Of a stretch of 64,000 nucleotides of DNA, positions 49,101-61,100 are shown in pieces. The notes below the pieces were generated by a model that ran no database searches, was not told the origin of the DNA, and worked only from the letters and a program-made list of their open reading frames with translations. The stretch lies in NCBI GenBank assembly GCA_014208095.1, contig JACHMT010000001.1:2914001-2978000 (forward strand), given 5' to 3'. Position 1 is the stretch's first letter; each line of letters starts with the position of its first letter. Position numbers and translations under genes: made by a program. The stretch comes from Actinospineispora eucalypti. Its GTDB lineage: Bacteria; Actinomycetota; Actinomycetes; Mycobacteriales; Pseudonocardiaceae.

Positions 49101-52100
49101 GTTGGGCGAGGGTGGGCAGCGGGTGGAGCTGACTCGGGAGCTGGCTCAACGGCTGGCTGCTGACAAGGACTTGATGGACTCGGTGCTGAGGCAGTTGCGG
49201 GCGCAGGGCGTGCCGGAACGTCTCGTGGACAGCTTCGGCCTGTACTGGGGTAGCAGCGGCACGCCGCTGTCTGCCACCGATGCCGCCCGCATAGCGGGGA
49301 TCAAACGGAGCTGGTTCTACGAAAACATGCACAGCCGTGGTCTGCCAGTTCGGGAGATCAAGGACGGGATGCGGTACCAAACTCGGCGACCGGCTTCTCA
49401 TCAGCAGCGCGCGGCGTTGGAACACGACCCGGATTACCAGCGGGAATTCTCCTGGGAAGTGATCGCGGACAGGTTGTGGGAACTGGCAATCGAGCTGGGT
49501 CATTCGCCGTCGCCGCAAGATTGGCAGGCACACGCGATGGCGCCTTCCATCGGGTACATCATCGATAACGTTGATCCGTGGAAGGAGATTCTCGAAAGAG
49601 CGCTTCTGCCTCCGTTGACGCAGCACTACACACAAACTCAGGTGCTTGCCGAGGTCGCCGTTGCCGCCATCGAATCGCGGATCGACCCGTATGAGCTGTC
49701 ACAAAAGGCGTATGAAGGCTGGCACGCGCGACAGCGGAAGGGGATTCCGAATGACCGCACGGTCCGCCACCGGTTCGGTGGTTGGCCGAAGGCGAGGTCG
49801 GCGCTGGTAGCCCTGATTGCGGGATCTGAGGTCAGCCTCGAGAAGGCGCTGCGAGACCTGGCGGCGCTGGCTCCGTCCCGGATTGAGCTCATCGCAGCAG
49901 CGAAACCAAACTTCTCGGCGGCACCAGCCGAATCACCGGTACCTGCGGAGCGCGCTCGTACCCGACAGGTCGCTGGGCTGGACGAGCCGGTTGACACATG
50001 GTGGCGGCTCCACGACGAGCAGGGGTGGAGCATCGTCATGATCGCCGCCTACACCGGAGGCGCCTACACGACCATCAGGAGAGCCTTCGACCGCGTTGGT
50101 TTGGCTAACCGCGACCGCAAACAGGCCCGCAAACTGACCGCAGTCCAGGATCGGTCCGCGGCTAAGGCGGTCACACCGAGGGTCGTCCAGGAATGGCGCA
50201 AGGGTCTTGCCGGTGAAGAAATCGCCGACAAGCTCCAACTGGAGCCACGCGTCGTGGCCATGGCCCTCGCTAGCGGCGAAATCTCTGGAAAGGAATTCGC
50301 CGAGCGCAGGCGCGGGACCACCGGCGGCAGAGTGGTCGCGGATGGAAGGTCGGGCGCCGAGGCACAGCGCCGGAACACCGCGCGCGCCAGCCGCCAGACC
50401 GGCCCCATAACCGCAATCGGTCAGCCGGCGGATGATGCGGACAGCGGTGAAGCAAAGCGGACGCCGCAGGCGCCAGACAGCCCGAACGCGATGCTGGCGG
50501 CGGCGGGACTGGCCGTCGCGCTCGCCCCGACTCTCATCGCGGCCGGGTTGCCAGTCCTGGGTACCGTCGTCCTGGGCACCGTCCTGCTCGGCGGCATGCT
50601 GGCCGTCGTGGTGAAGGTTCTACACACCGTCCGGGAGGCCTGCGCACACTTCGTCGGCGGTCCCTCTGAGCCGATGCCGGCGCACCGGTCACGGCTCGGA
50701 CTGACTCGGACGCTGGCCGCCGCGTTCGGCACGACCTTGTTGGTGGGCGGCGGATTCGCGGTACTCGGCGATGCCGGCGCGCTGGTGCCGCTGCTGGTGG
50801 GGGCCGGCGCAATGGTGACCGGCTGGGGTGCCCTGTTCACGCTTCGCCACATCCGTGACGCGCGTGGCCCCCCAGGGATGCTGGCAACCTTCTTGGCGGG
50901 CGCGGTGTTGCTGGCCGGGCCGCTCCTGCTGGGCGGCGCGACAATATCCTTCGCGGTGACGGCTACCACCGGACTGGTTACCGCGTTCACCGTGCTGGCC
51001 GGGCTGCGCGCGGTCACGACGCGCGGGCATTGGCCCCGCTGGGCCGCCAGCGGACTGCTGGCGGCCCTGGCCGTGCTCGGAATCGGTGCGATCCCAACCG
51101 ACGCGGACGCAGAACCCGGCACCGTCTCGGATGCGTCGGTGATCTCGGACATGCAACCGCAAACCGAAGCGACGACGGTGCGGCTGCGGGTTGGGCGCAC
51201 CCAGGAAGGCGATACCCCGCGCCGCTGGGCTGAGGGTCTGGGTACTACCGAAGCAGCGTTGCGCGCGGTCAACCTGCACATCGCGTGGCCAGCCACCACA
51301 GATACGCCGTTCGCTCCGAACACCGAGCTCTACATGCCCGAGGGCGCCGGCGACGACTGGACTGTGACGAGCCGGGTCGCCACCGGTGTCCGGTATGACG
51401 TGGTGACGGCGGTCATCGCGCGGTTTGGTCTGTTCACCGCCTACGGTCGCGCCAACCCTGCAGTGATCCTCAACGCTAACCGGGACGTATTCGCCCTTCG
51501 CGGAGTGGACGACCTGAACCCGGGCCAGCTGCTGAACGTCCCGGTCGGCGGCTACGGCACCGTGACGCTCACCGTGCCGGGCACGGGCGATGTCGGGCAG
51601 CCGAGTGAGCCTAATCGACCGGGGCAGGGCGACAGTTCAAGCTCCATCCAGGGTCCGAGCCAGCTGACCTCGTCGACCAGTACCAAGGCGACCGAGTCGG
51701 GAAGCGCCGGCCAACTTTCGACCACTGAAATGCCGTGGCGCTGGCTGATCGTACTGGCTGAAGTCGTGCTCGCTCTCAGCGCCGGGATCCTCGGCGCGCG
51801 GCACTGGAACGAGATCAAGCGCAAGCTCGGCCTAGGGCGCGTGAGCAAACGACTCGTCCCGGTTGGGAACTCCTTCGGACTCCCGCAACCCCGGCAACGG
51901 AAGCCGCTCTGGCGCGAGGCCCGCGCCCACGCCGCCGACGCGGCCTTGCCGAGTGCCCCGGCGGGTGCGGCGCGTTGGGCTCGCCGGTGGGTGTTGTGGC
52001 TCGGTGGTGGGTTCGGCACCGGTGTCTCGGTGACCGGGATCTTCGCCGCGACGGTGTTGAGTCCGGCGTTGTATCAGGCAACGACCTGGGGGCTGTTGGC

Positions 52101-55100
52101 GGGCGCTCTGGTGTTGTTGCCGCTGTGGGCGTTCCTGCCGAGGCGGGCGGTCGCGATCGCCGCGATGGGGTTGGCCGTGGGGTCGTACTGGTTGTTGGCA
52201 AACACGTCCGGTACCGGGTTCCTGGCGTGGATGGCGACGTTCGGGCTGGGCTTCAGCGCGATGCTCTGGACGGTGTTGCCCCAGCTGGTCGATGAGTGGA
52301 CCGAGGGGCAGATCAAGAAACGGAACGCCGCCCGGCCCGAGGACCGGCAGCTGCGGCTGGGTGTGCGCAGCATCCACGCGCTCAGCATGTTCGGTTCGTT
52401 GCTGGTGTTGGCCTGGATGCTCAACCTGCAGCGCGCATTGCTCACCCAGTCGTTGGCCACCGCCGCCACGGTGTCCGCGGTGATCGCGGCCGTCGCCACC
52501 GTGGCCCTGTTGATCTTGCCGGGCGAGCGGCCCGACCGGAAGCGCCCGACATTGCGGACGCTGCTGTGGGGGGCGTTCGCGCTGTTGCGTGTCAGCAAGC
52601 ACGCCACTGACCGGGTCGAAGCCGGCGAGAAGACGCGGTTCGTCCGGGCGATCTCGCGGCCACTCGGGTTCATCGCCATCGCGGTTTCGCTGTACGACGG
52701 CTACTGGCATCTCGGGATGCCGGCCGGGTACCACGGTTGGGCGCCCGTCCTGGACTACCGCTTCCTCGCCGGTGCGGCGTTGCTGGTCGGCATCGCGGTG
52801 GTCGCTGACCTGCGCGGCCGCAAGGACACCGGCGGTGGCTCGCTGTTCCTGATGGGCAGCTTGATGGTGGCCGCCGGGCTCACCGTCGCGGCCACTTCGC
52901 CGCTGGCCGGCGGAGGTGTCCTGGTCGGGATGATGCTGGGCGGGTTCCTCGCCGAGGCCGCGATCACCGGCATGGCGCCCGCCCTCTACGAGATCATCGA
53001 CAGGCGGCTGCCGGCAGAGGACCGGGACCTGGCCTACGCCTCGGCGACCTTCATCAAGCAGGTTTCCCAGGTCGTCGGTTCCGCGCTCGGTTCCGTCGCC
53101 GGTGGCCTGTTCGGCTGGTCCGGTGTTGCGGTCCTGATCGGCGTGTTCTCAGTGTCCGCGTTCATCACCAGCCTCCGCGCCAAGAAGCGCTACGCGAGCC
53201 TGACCAACAGCACCTGGCCTCGCCTGACCGGGTCCCTCGGCCCGATCAATAAGTCCACGCTCCGGCCGCATCTTCTGACCGGTCTCGTGCTGAGTGGTTC
53301 CTGGTTTGTGCTGTCCCTGCTGTTCGGCGATGCGGGTAGGCGGGCCGCTGCCTCGATCGGGTTGCCGGGTTGGGCGGTGGTGACCACTACGGTGGTTGTG
53401 GGAGCTGCGGTCGTGGCTTGGTTGCGGCTGCGGGTGCGTCCGCCGCCGACCCAGGTGATCGCAGCGGTATCCGGGGTCGGGGCGGTGCTGGTGGCGGCCC
53501 TGTGGCCGTCGGTGACGAGCTTTGTCGGGTTCGCGGTGCGGGGCTCGGCAACGGTGGCGAACCTAGTAGCGAAGAAGCTTCCGCCATGGGCCAAGACCGC
53601 CGTTGCGGTGCTGACGCCAGTGAGCTGGTTGGCACACCTAGTGATCCACGTGCCCGCGATGTTGGCGGCGGAGCCGCTTGGCTTGGCGTTCCTGATCAAC
53701 GCGTTCTTCGCGGTCTTGGACGCCTCGATGCTGGTCGTGACTTCGACAATGCTGGCGCGGGGGCCGGCGAACGTGCTGGGCTGGATGAACCGGTGGCTGA
53801 AGCAACGGATCGGGTTCCCGGCGCTGATCGTGGCATTGCCGCTGCTAGACATTCAGCTGGTCCAAAAAGACCTCTGGGCGGCGGCTGTGGCGATCGCGGT
53901 GATGGTCCCGACCATGGGCTGGGCGACGATATCGGGTCTGTTCGCTGAGGTACGCGGCAAGAACGCCTGGCGAGGAGCGAAGCCGATGTTAGTGGCTGGT
54001 CAGTGGGCGCTGGCCACTTACGGCGTCACGCGACTGATGTCCAACCCGGTCGCTGCCTGGGGAGCTGTGAGTGCTTCGGCGCTGCTGGCATTGATGTGGG
54101 TCATCCATCGACGCGGACCACCAACCGCGAACGCGACATCTCTTTCGGATGGGCCGGTGACACCGACCCGACCTTGGTGGCGGCTAGGTCGTGCTGTCCT
54201 GACCTTGATTGGTCGGGTCGGGATGGTGGGTCTGGTCGGGACCGCTGGGACCGCCCAGGCCGGCTATGGCTGGTCCTTCACCGTCGGAGCGGAGCCCGCC
54301 CCCGGCCACGATCATGCACTGTCTTGGTACCAGTGGCGCTGGTACCAAGACCAGTATGTGGACGAGCGCTGGGAGGGTGCTGTCCGCGCCACGTTGCCGT
54401 TGCTGGAACCGGCGCGGTCAGACCAACCTGTGAAGCCCGGCGATTTCGACTGGTCCGCGGAGCACGACCCGCCGTGGATCGAGTTGATCTCCGGTGCCGA
54501 CCTGGCCGAGGCTCTGAGCCTGGTGCTGGGCTTCGATGCCGGCGTGCAGGCGGCCGGGCACCTGATCGCACACGGGGTGGGTGACCGGATCTACTTCGTT
54601 GACCTGTGGTGGGATCGGCTTAGCCCCGAGCAGCGCGCGCTAGTCGTCGACCACGAGATCGACGCCGACCCCGCCGATCACGACCGGCATGCCCTGAGCA
54701 CGCTCAACGCGCTGCGTGCCTCCGGTGTCACCGATCGCGACATCGAGGCGATGGTGACGCTGCTAGCGGCCGAATTGTCACGTCGAGCACTCGACAGCGT
54801 CCCGGCCCGGATCTACGTCAGTCCGTCGGCGGAGAGCAAGGTACGGGACCGGGTGCTGGTGCTTGGCTCGGCGGCGCCGCGGGTCACGGACGAGCAGGTC
54901 GGGGGGTGGGCCGCCGCCGCCGAGTTCGTGGTTCCGGACATCGGCGGGGGTATGATTCCGCCGATCATCGTGTCGTTGGGGCCAGCCCAGGTGGCCGCGC
55001 TGTTCGGGATCGACGAGGCCCGGGTTCGGCAGGCGGGGCTTGTCCGGGTCGCCGCGTCGGCCGGGTATGCATGGCACGCGGAGAGCCTGGGTGGACGCGA

Positions 55101-58100
55101 TGACGTGCTTGTCCACCTGCGGGATGACTTCGTGGTGGAGCGGAGCCCCAGGTTCCGGAATTCCGGGTGGCGGACGCGCGTGGCATACCTGGATCTGGCA
55201 GTCCTGGCGGCCATTGCCACATCGCCCGACCGCGACGGTGTTCGGCGGCTGGGTGAACTGTTGATCAATCTCGGCCAGATCGGCGCGAGCGGCACCGAGA
55301 TCGCGGCGGACCTGTCCCCGGCGTTGCGACAGGCGCTGCGTACCAGCGCCGGCGACTACTGGCTCGACAGCGACCGCGCGTTGGCCTTGGCGCTTGCACT
55401 GCCCGGGATCGACTTCGACGCATCCGTGATCAAGACTGCTCAGCAGGCGATGGTTTTGGTCACCGGGCCCGACGCTCACCGCGGCTGGAAGCACGGGCTC
55501 GGTGTGAGCCTGGGTGACGGCGACGTGCTGACCGCCGCGCACGTGGTCGGTGACAAGTACGGGCCACAGCAGGTGCGTGTCGACGGGCGTCCGGCGGAGC
55601 TGGATTGGTCTGACATCGACCGGCCCACGGATCTGGCACGGGCGCGGGTAGCCGGGCTCACCACGCGCGCGCCGAATATCGAGTTCGCGACCACCCCGCT
55701 CGCCCCGGGGACGGTGGTGGCGATGTTCTACGCCGCGCATGCCGACCCCACTGGTCGGCCCGCCTGGTCAACCGTGGTCTTCGGTGCGGTCGATCCCACG
55801 CTTACCAGTCCGGGATTCCGGGCCGGCGTAACCGTGGTGGATGCTCCCAACTGGGGTGGCTTCTCCGGTGGCGTGGCTCTCACCGCTGGCTCGGTGGCTC
55901 CGCGGTGGGCCGGTGTCGTGATCGAACAGGATTACCCCAACAGCACTTTGCCCGCGGACCGACGGCGCGAGTGGAAGGAAACGGGTCGGACAGTGGCCGG
56001 GCTGGTCCCGGCACACAAGGTGGTGGAGTTCCTCGCCACGCGGACTGGGTTGCCCGAGACGGCGCCGACACAACCGGCCCGACCGGACGAGCATGGCTGG
56101 TCGAGCAGGCGAGGGCCGCCGGATCAGCGGCCGGCTGACGATGCGACCCCGACGTCGCTGATCCCGCTGGCCGGAGCGCTGTGGATTGGACACACCTCGA
56201 GCCTGCTGGCGCTGGCCGTCGTGGCGGGCGCGGTCGTGATCGTGCTGGCCAGGACCGGGCGGTTGGCGGGTACCTGGGCGTGGCTGCGGGCGCTGGTCCA
56301 GGGTCGGGCCACCCAGGCACCGCTGGGCGAGAAGACCGGTGCCCCGGCGACGGAGGAGGCGGTTTCCCGGCTGGTCGGACAGGTGACCTCTCGGTTGGCC
56401 GCGGTCACGGGGTCGATCCGGGCCGGGTCGCTGCTGACGCTGTGGTGGGAGGTCCGGGCTTGGGCGCGGTCGCCGGGTTCCGACGCTGCCGTGTTGTTGA
56501 ACGGCGACCGCCTGCAGCCGGTGGCGCGGGTGATCCTCTATGCGGCGGGCGGGGCCGTGCTCGGCGCGTTCCTCGCGCCCGCGCTGATCGGTGTCGGCGT
56601 GCTGGGCGCGGCCGGTTTGGCTGTGGTGGTGCCCGACCGGTTGCTAGCGCCACGCAAGGCAGGGCTGATTGTGCGCTTTGCCCAGTGGGTTGCGGTGCCC
56701 CTCGGCCTGGCCGTGAGCGCGCTGGTGTTGACGGCCACGCCCGCATATGCCTACGCCGCGGGTGTCTACGCGGCGTTGGCCAGCGGGGTCACCCTCGCGC
56801 TGGTAGGGGCGGCGGTGCTCGTGTGGGCGGCCTACAGCTTCTACCGGCTGACCAGGCTGGTGACCGCGATGTCGCGGTCCGCACGGGAGGCGGAGCACCC
56901 CGAGGGTGAAGGAGCTGCGGTCGTTGCCGAAGCCCTATCGGCCCCAGAGGAGACACACGAGACGGTGGCCGGCCCGGCCGAGGCGGTTGAGGTGGACACG
57001 ACGCAGCCCGAGCCCACCGCGATCCTGCCGAAGGCAGGGACCCTGGATCGCGATGCCACCGGCGTCATGGAGCTGGATGCCCCCGAGGCCATCGAGTTGG
57101 TGATCGACCGGTTGGCGGCCGATGTGAGTGCGGTGGCGCGGGCGGCGGAGGCTTCCGCCGCGTCGGGGCAGGTTGCGGATGAACAGCGGCTTGCGGACGT
57201 GTTCGGCTCGCTTGATCGGCTCGCCGCCGATTTGGACGCATTGCGCGAGCAGGTGGGGGAGACGGTGCTGGGCACGCGGCTCGGCGATGCGATGCAGGCC
57301 GCGTTTGGGGCGTTGGTGGAGCGGGACCACCGTGTGGTCGCGGCGGAGGTGTGGCCGGATTCGTATGTGTTGGAGCTCACGGCTGACCGGTTGGGGGGGT
57401 TGGCGCGGCAGTTCGGCGAGGCGGCCGGCCTGCTGGAGGCCAGGCAGGTGCGCGCGGCCGCAACGTTGGTCGGCGAAACGGTGGATGCGCTGGCGCGGTT
57501 TGCGCCGACGTCGAGCCACCACCCGAGCCCAGGTGCGAGCGTGCGGGCGCTGCATGGTGATGTGGCTCGGTTCCAGCGCGACATCTACCCGGGGCTGATG
57601 GATTTGGCGCCGAGGGCGCTGCTGACCGATCGGGAGATCGGTGCGCTGGTTGGGCAGTTGCGCGCGGCAGATCGTCGGTTGGCTGCGATCGGCCGTTCCG
57701 CCAGGCGCGCCCACAACGAGCCGGTCACCGAACCACTCCCGATCGTCCGCGACACCAACACCGACACAGCTCAACGCAGCTGGGCACCGCTGGCTGGCGC
57801 GGCGCTCGCACCGCACCGCTGGCTCACCGAATGGGCCGGCGCGCAGCAGGTTCTCTTCATCGCCGTCGTGTCGGTAGTAACGGCCGCCGCGCTCTTCGTG
57901 GCCTGGTCACGGTTGCGCACCACCCCGGCGCGCTTCGCGGCGGTGCTCGGCGTCACGCTGTCCGGCATCGCGCTGGTCGTCGCGCCGACGGTGACGATCG
58001 TGGCGGGCGCCGTGCTCATCACCCCGGTCGCCGCGGTTCGGCTCCCCCGGTGGGCGGGTGACGTGCTGGCCACCGCTTTCCCCAGCCGGATTCCGCTGGA

Positions 58101-61100
58101 CGGCGTCGAGCTGCCCAGTACGACCGCGCCGGACGACGCCGAGTGGGCGCGCCTGATCGCCAAGGCGCCCCGGCATCTCAACCGGCGCCCGCAAACCCTC
58201 GGCAACGAACGGCAGGACGCGTCCCTCTCCTCGGCCGCCTTCGCGAAGGTGGGTACGCCGGCGGCTGACGAGATCATGGCCCGCCACCCCGTCGAGCTCT
58301 GGATACTGCGGGAAGACGGTTCGCTGTGGGTGTCCGTGATCAACACCCGGTACAAGCCACTCGGCTCGCGCACCTGGACGTTGGTGCGTATCAGGCACAC
58401 CGTGCCAGCCGGCGCCGGACGGCCGGTGATCGCCGCCGGCGCGGCCGTGGTGCTCCGGGATGCGGATGGGCACTTCGTGCTGCGAAGGCTCACCACCCGC
58501 AGCGGGCACTACCACCGAGGGCTCACCACGGCGGAAAACCGCGCCGCGCACGTGTGGGGCGTGGCGGCGTTCGCCCGGCGCGGCATCGTGTACCGCCCGG
58601 GGCTGGCCGCCCGGCTCCTGATCGCGGCCTGGTCGCAGCCGCCCGGCGACGGCCCGTCATCGGCCAAACAGGCCCAGTGGTCCACCGCCCTGCTCGGCCT
58701 GGGGATCGGTCACGTGGACCTCGCGCTGTGGGTAGTGCCGGTCGCACTGAGCGTAGGTGCGGTGGTCGGGCTGGGTTGGTTGGTGCGCGCGTTGTTGCCG
58801 GTGCGGGAGGGCACGCCGACCCAGGGTTCCCCGGTCGAAGCGGACACGGCCGCCGGGTTCGCCAAGACCCTGCCCGCTGTCAGGGCGCTGCTGCCCGGAG
58901 CAGGCACCGCCAGCAGGGCGGAGCTTGCCGTGGCAGCGAACCGGTTCCTGGCGGCGAACCCGGGCGTCGCCGCGGCGATCTTCAGCTACGTCGACTACGG
59001 CGGCCCGGAAGGCCACCCCATGGTGTACCTGGGAATGGGCGAGACCGGCATGCCGGTACTCGGCAAGATCGACAGCGCCGCCACCTACACGGCGCTACCG
59101 GAGTGGATGGCAGGGCAGCTCGGTTATCGGCACGACGAGCTGCGGCCCTATGCATTCGGCCCGAACGGAGCCCACAGCGGGCTCCTGGCGACCCGCCCGG
59201 TGCGCGCGACGCTGCTCGACGGGTACAGCAGCCCATTCAGCGGTCTGGTCGGCGAGCCGTTCTGGTTGTGGCCGACCTTCCATGCCCACCTGGGCTTCCC
59301 AGTGTGGGGGCTGCTGGACTTCCTGCGGGTGTTCCCGACGACTTTCAGCGAACGAGCGCAGCAGCTCGTGGTCACCCGCCGCCCCGGCCTAGCCCCCACC
59401 GACCGCCTGGTCACGCGAGACGCCCGCAACTTGAAGGACGCCGCGTGGAGCAAGCAGAAGATAGCGGAAACCCAGCGGACGCAGGCAGCGGCGCTGGGCG
59501 GCGCCACCGACCGACCACGCGGGAGCGGGCTGCTCGGGCACCTGCTGCGCGAGCAGCCCGGCCGGCCCGGTGGCGAGCTCGAGTTCGTGCCGGGCGCCAC
59601 TGCTCCCGTCGGCGCCCCGCAGCTGTGGGTCACCACGACACACCCTTCAGGCCGAACGGTAAACACCTGGGTGGTGCTCGACACCGGTGCCGACTCGATG
59701 GCGTTCAACCAGGCCAGGGCCAAGTTCTACGGCTACTCATCGAGGTACCCCTACGAGTCGGTTTTCGTGAGTTCGGTACACGGAATCGTCGCCGATCGCT
59801 GGACGATCGATCCCCTGCAGGTCTCGGTCATGGGATTGCCCGAAACAGCGACCATCAGGCCGCATTTCCAGCCCGAGGCGAATTTCCCCCAGGTGGGAGC
59901 TCCGTTCCTGCGGCACTTCGCCGTCGAGATCGACGGGGGCGCCCAGCGGTTCACCATCACCCCGCACACGTACACCGAAACGGACGCCGACGACACCGAG
60001 ACCGGGGCCGCTGAGACCGGGCACGAAACCCCGACACACCGGACTAAAGGCCCCGAGACACCGGGTACGAAACCCCGACACACCGGGGTGGACGCTGGTG
60101 GCGAGGCACCGCAGCGGAGTTGGGCGCCGCTGGCCAGCGGAGCGCTCGCCGGGCATGACTGGGTCACCGGCCTGGTCGTCAACCATCCGTTGGCCCCCAC
60201 GCTCGTACTGGTCGGCGCGGTGATCGTCGCAGTCGCCGTCTGGATTGTGGTCCGGCTGCGTTCGGGTCGGGGGCCGAGGGCGCCGCCGCCGGACGCCCGG
60301 CTGATCGTGGTCGACCTGGCCGAAACGCGCACCAGGGTGGTGAGCCAGCTGGCGAAGAAGCTGGTCAAGATGCCGCCGGCCGGCCGTTGCGGGGCGCTGG
60401 CCGAGAGTGGGGCGTTGAACGGCCGCCAGGTGGTGCCGGCCGACGCGATGATGCGTCACGCGCACGAGGAAGGACTTCTGAGACCGCTGGACGACGAGCA
60501 GCGGGAGACGACGGGCAGCGCCGACCCCCGGCTCTGGGTGGTGCCCACTGAGGTGTTGGAGCGGCTGGCCGACGGCGGGTTCGGCGCGTCGGTGGACGGC
60601 CTAGTCCTCTACACCTGGGTCGACCCGGCGGCACCGGGCGGCGCGCTGATCGGGGTGGCCGCGCCGGTGCTGGAGCAGACGGTGCGGATGCGCCGGCTCG
60701 CCGCCCTGCTCGGCCCGGCCGAGGCGGCCACGGCGGACAAGAAGGTGCGCGCGTTCTGGGCGGTCGGCCTGGCGTTCGAGGAGAAGCACCGGGTCAACGG
60801 CGTGCGTGCCGGCGAGGCCGCCGGCCACCGGCGGGCGATGGGGCTGCTCAACCGGCTGCGCATCGAGCACGCTGGCCTGTTGCGTGACGCGGCCCAGCGG
60901 GCGTGGGCCGAGTTCACGCTGCCCCACCCGACGGCCGGACCCGATCAGGAGCTGTTCACCGGCTGGGCGGCACGCGCCGACCGGATGACCGAAATCCGTG
61001 AGCTCGACCTCGCGGACCTGCTGCGCACCGCGGCGCGGGCCGGGTCGCGCCCGGCGGAGGAACTCGGCGGCCTGTTGGCCGGCATCGCTGAGCTGGTGGA

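Noticed and set aside
58326..60014. Plus-strand open frame of 562 codons in another phase
   Set aside because: It is out of frame with the DTGADS and DSAAT motifs, has an Arg/Gly/Pro-rich product typical of a GC shadow, and no RBS.
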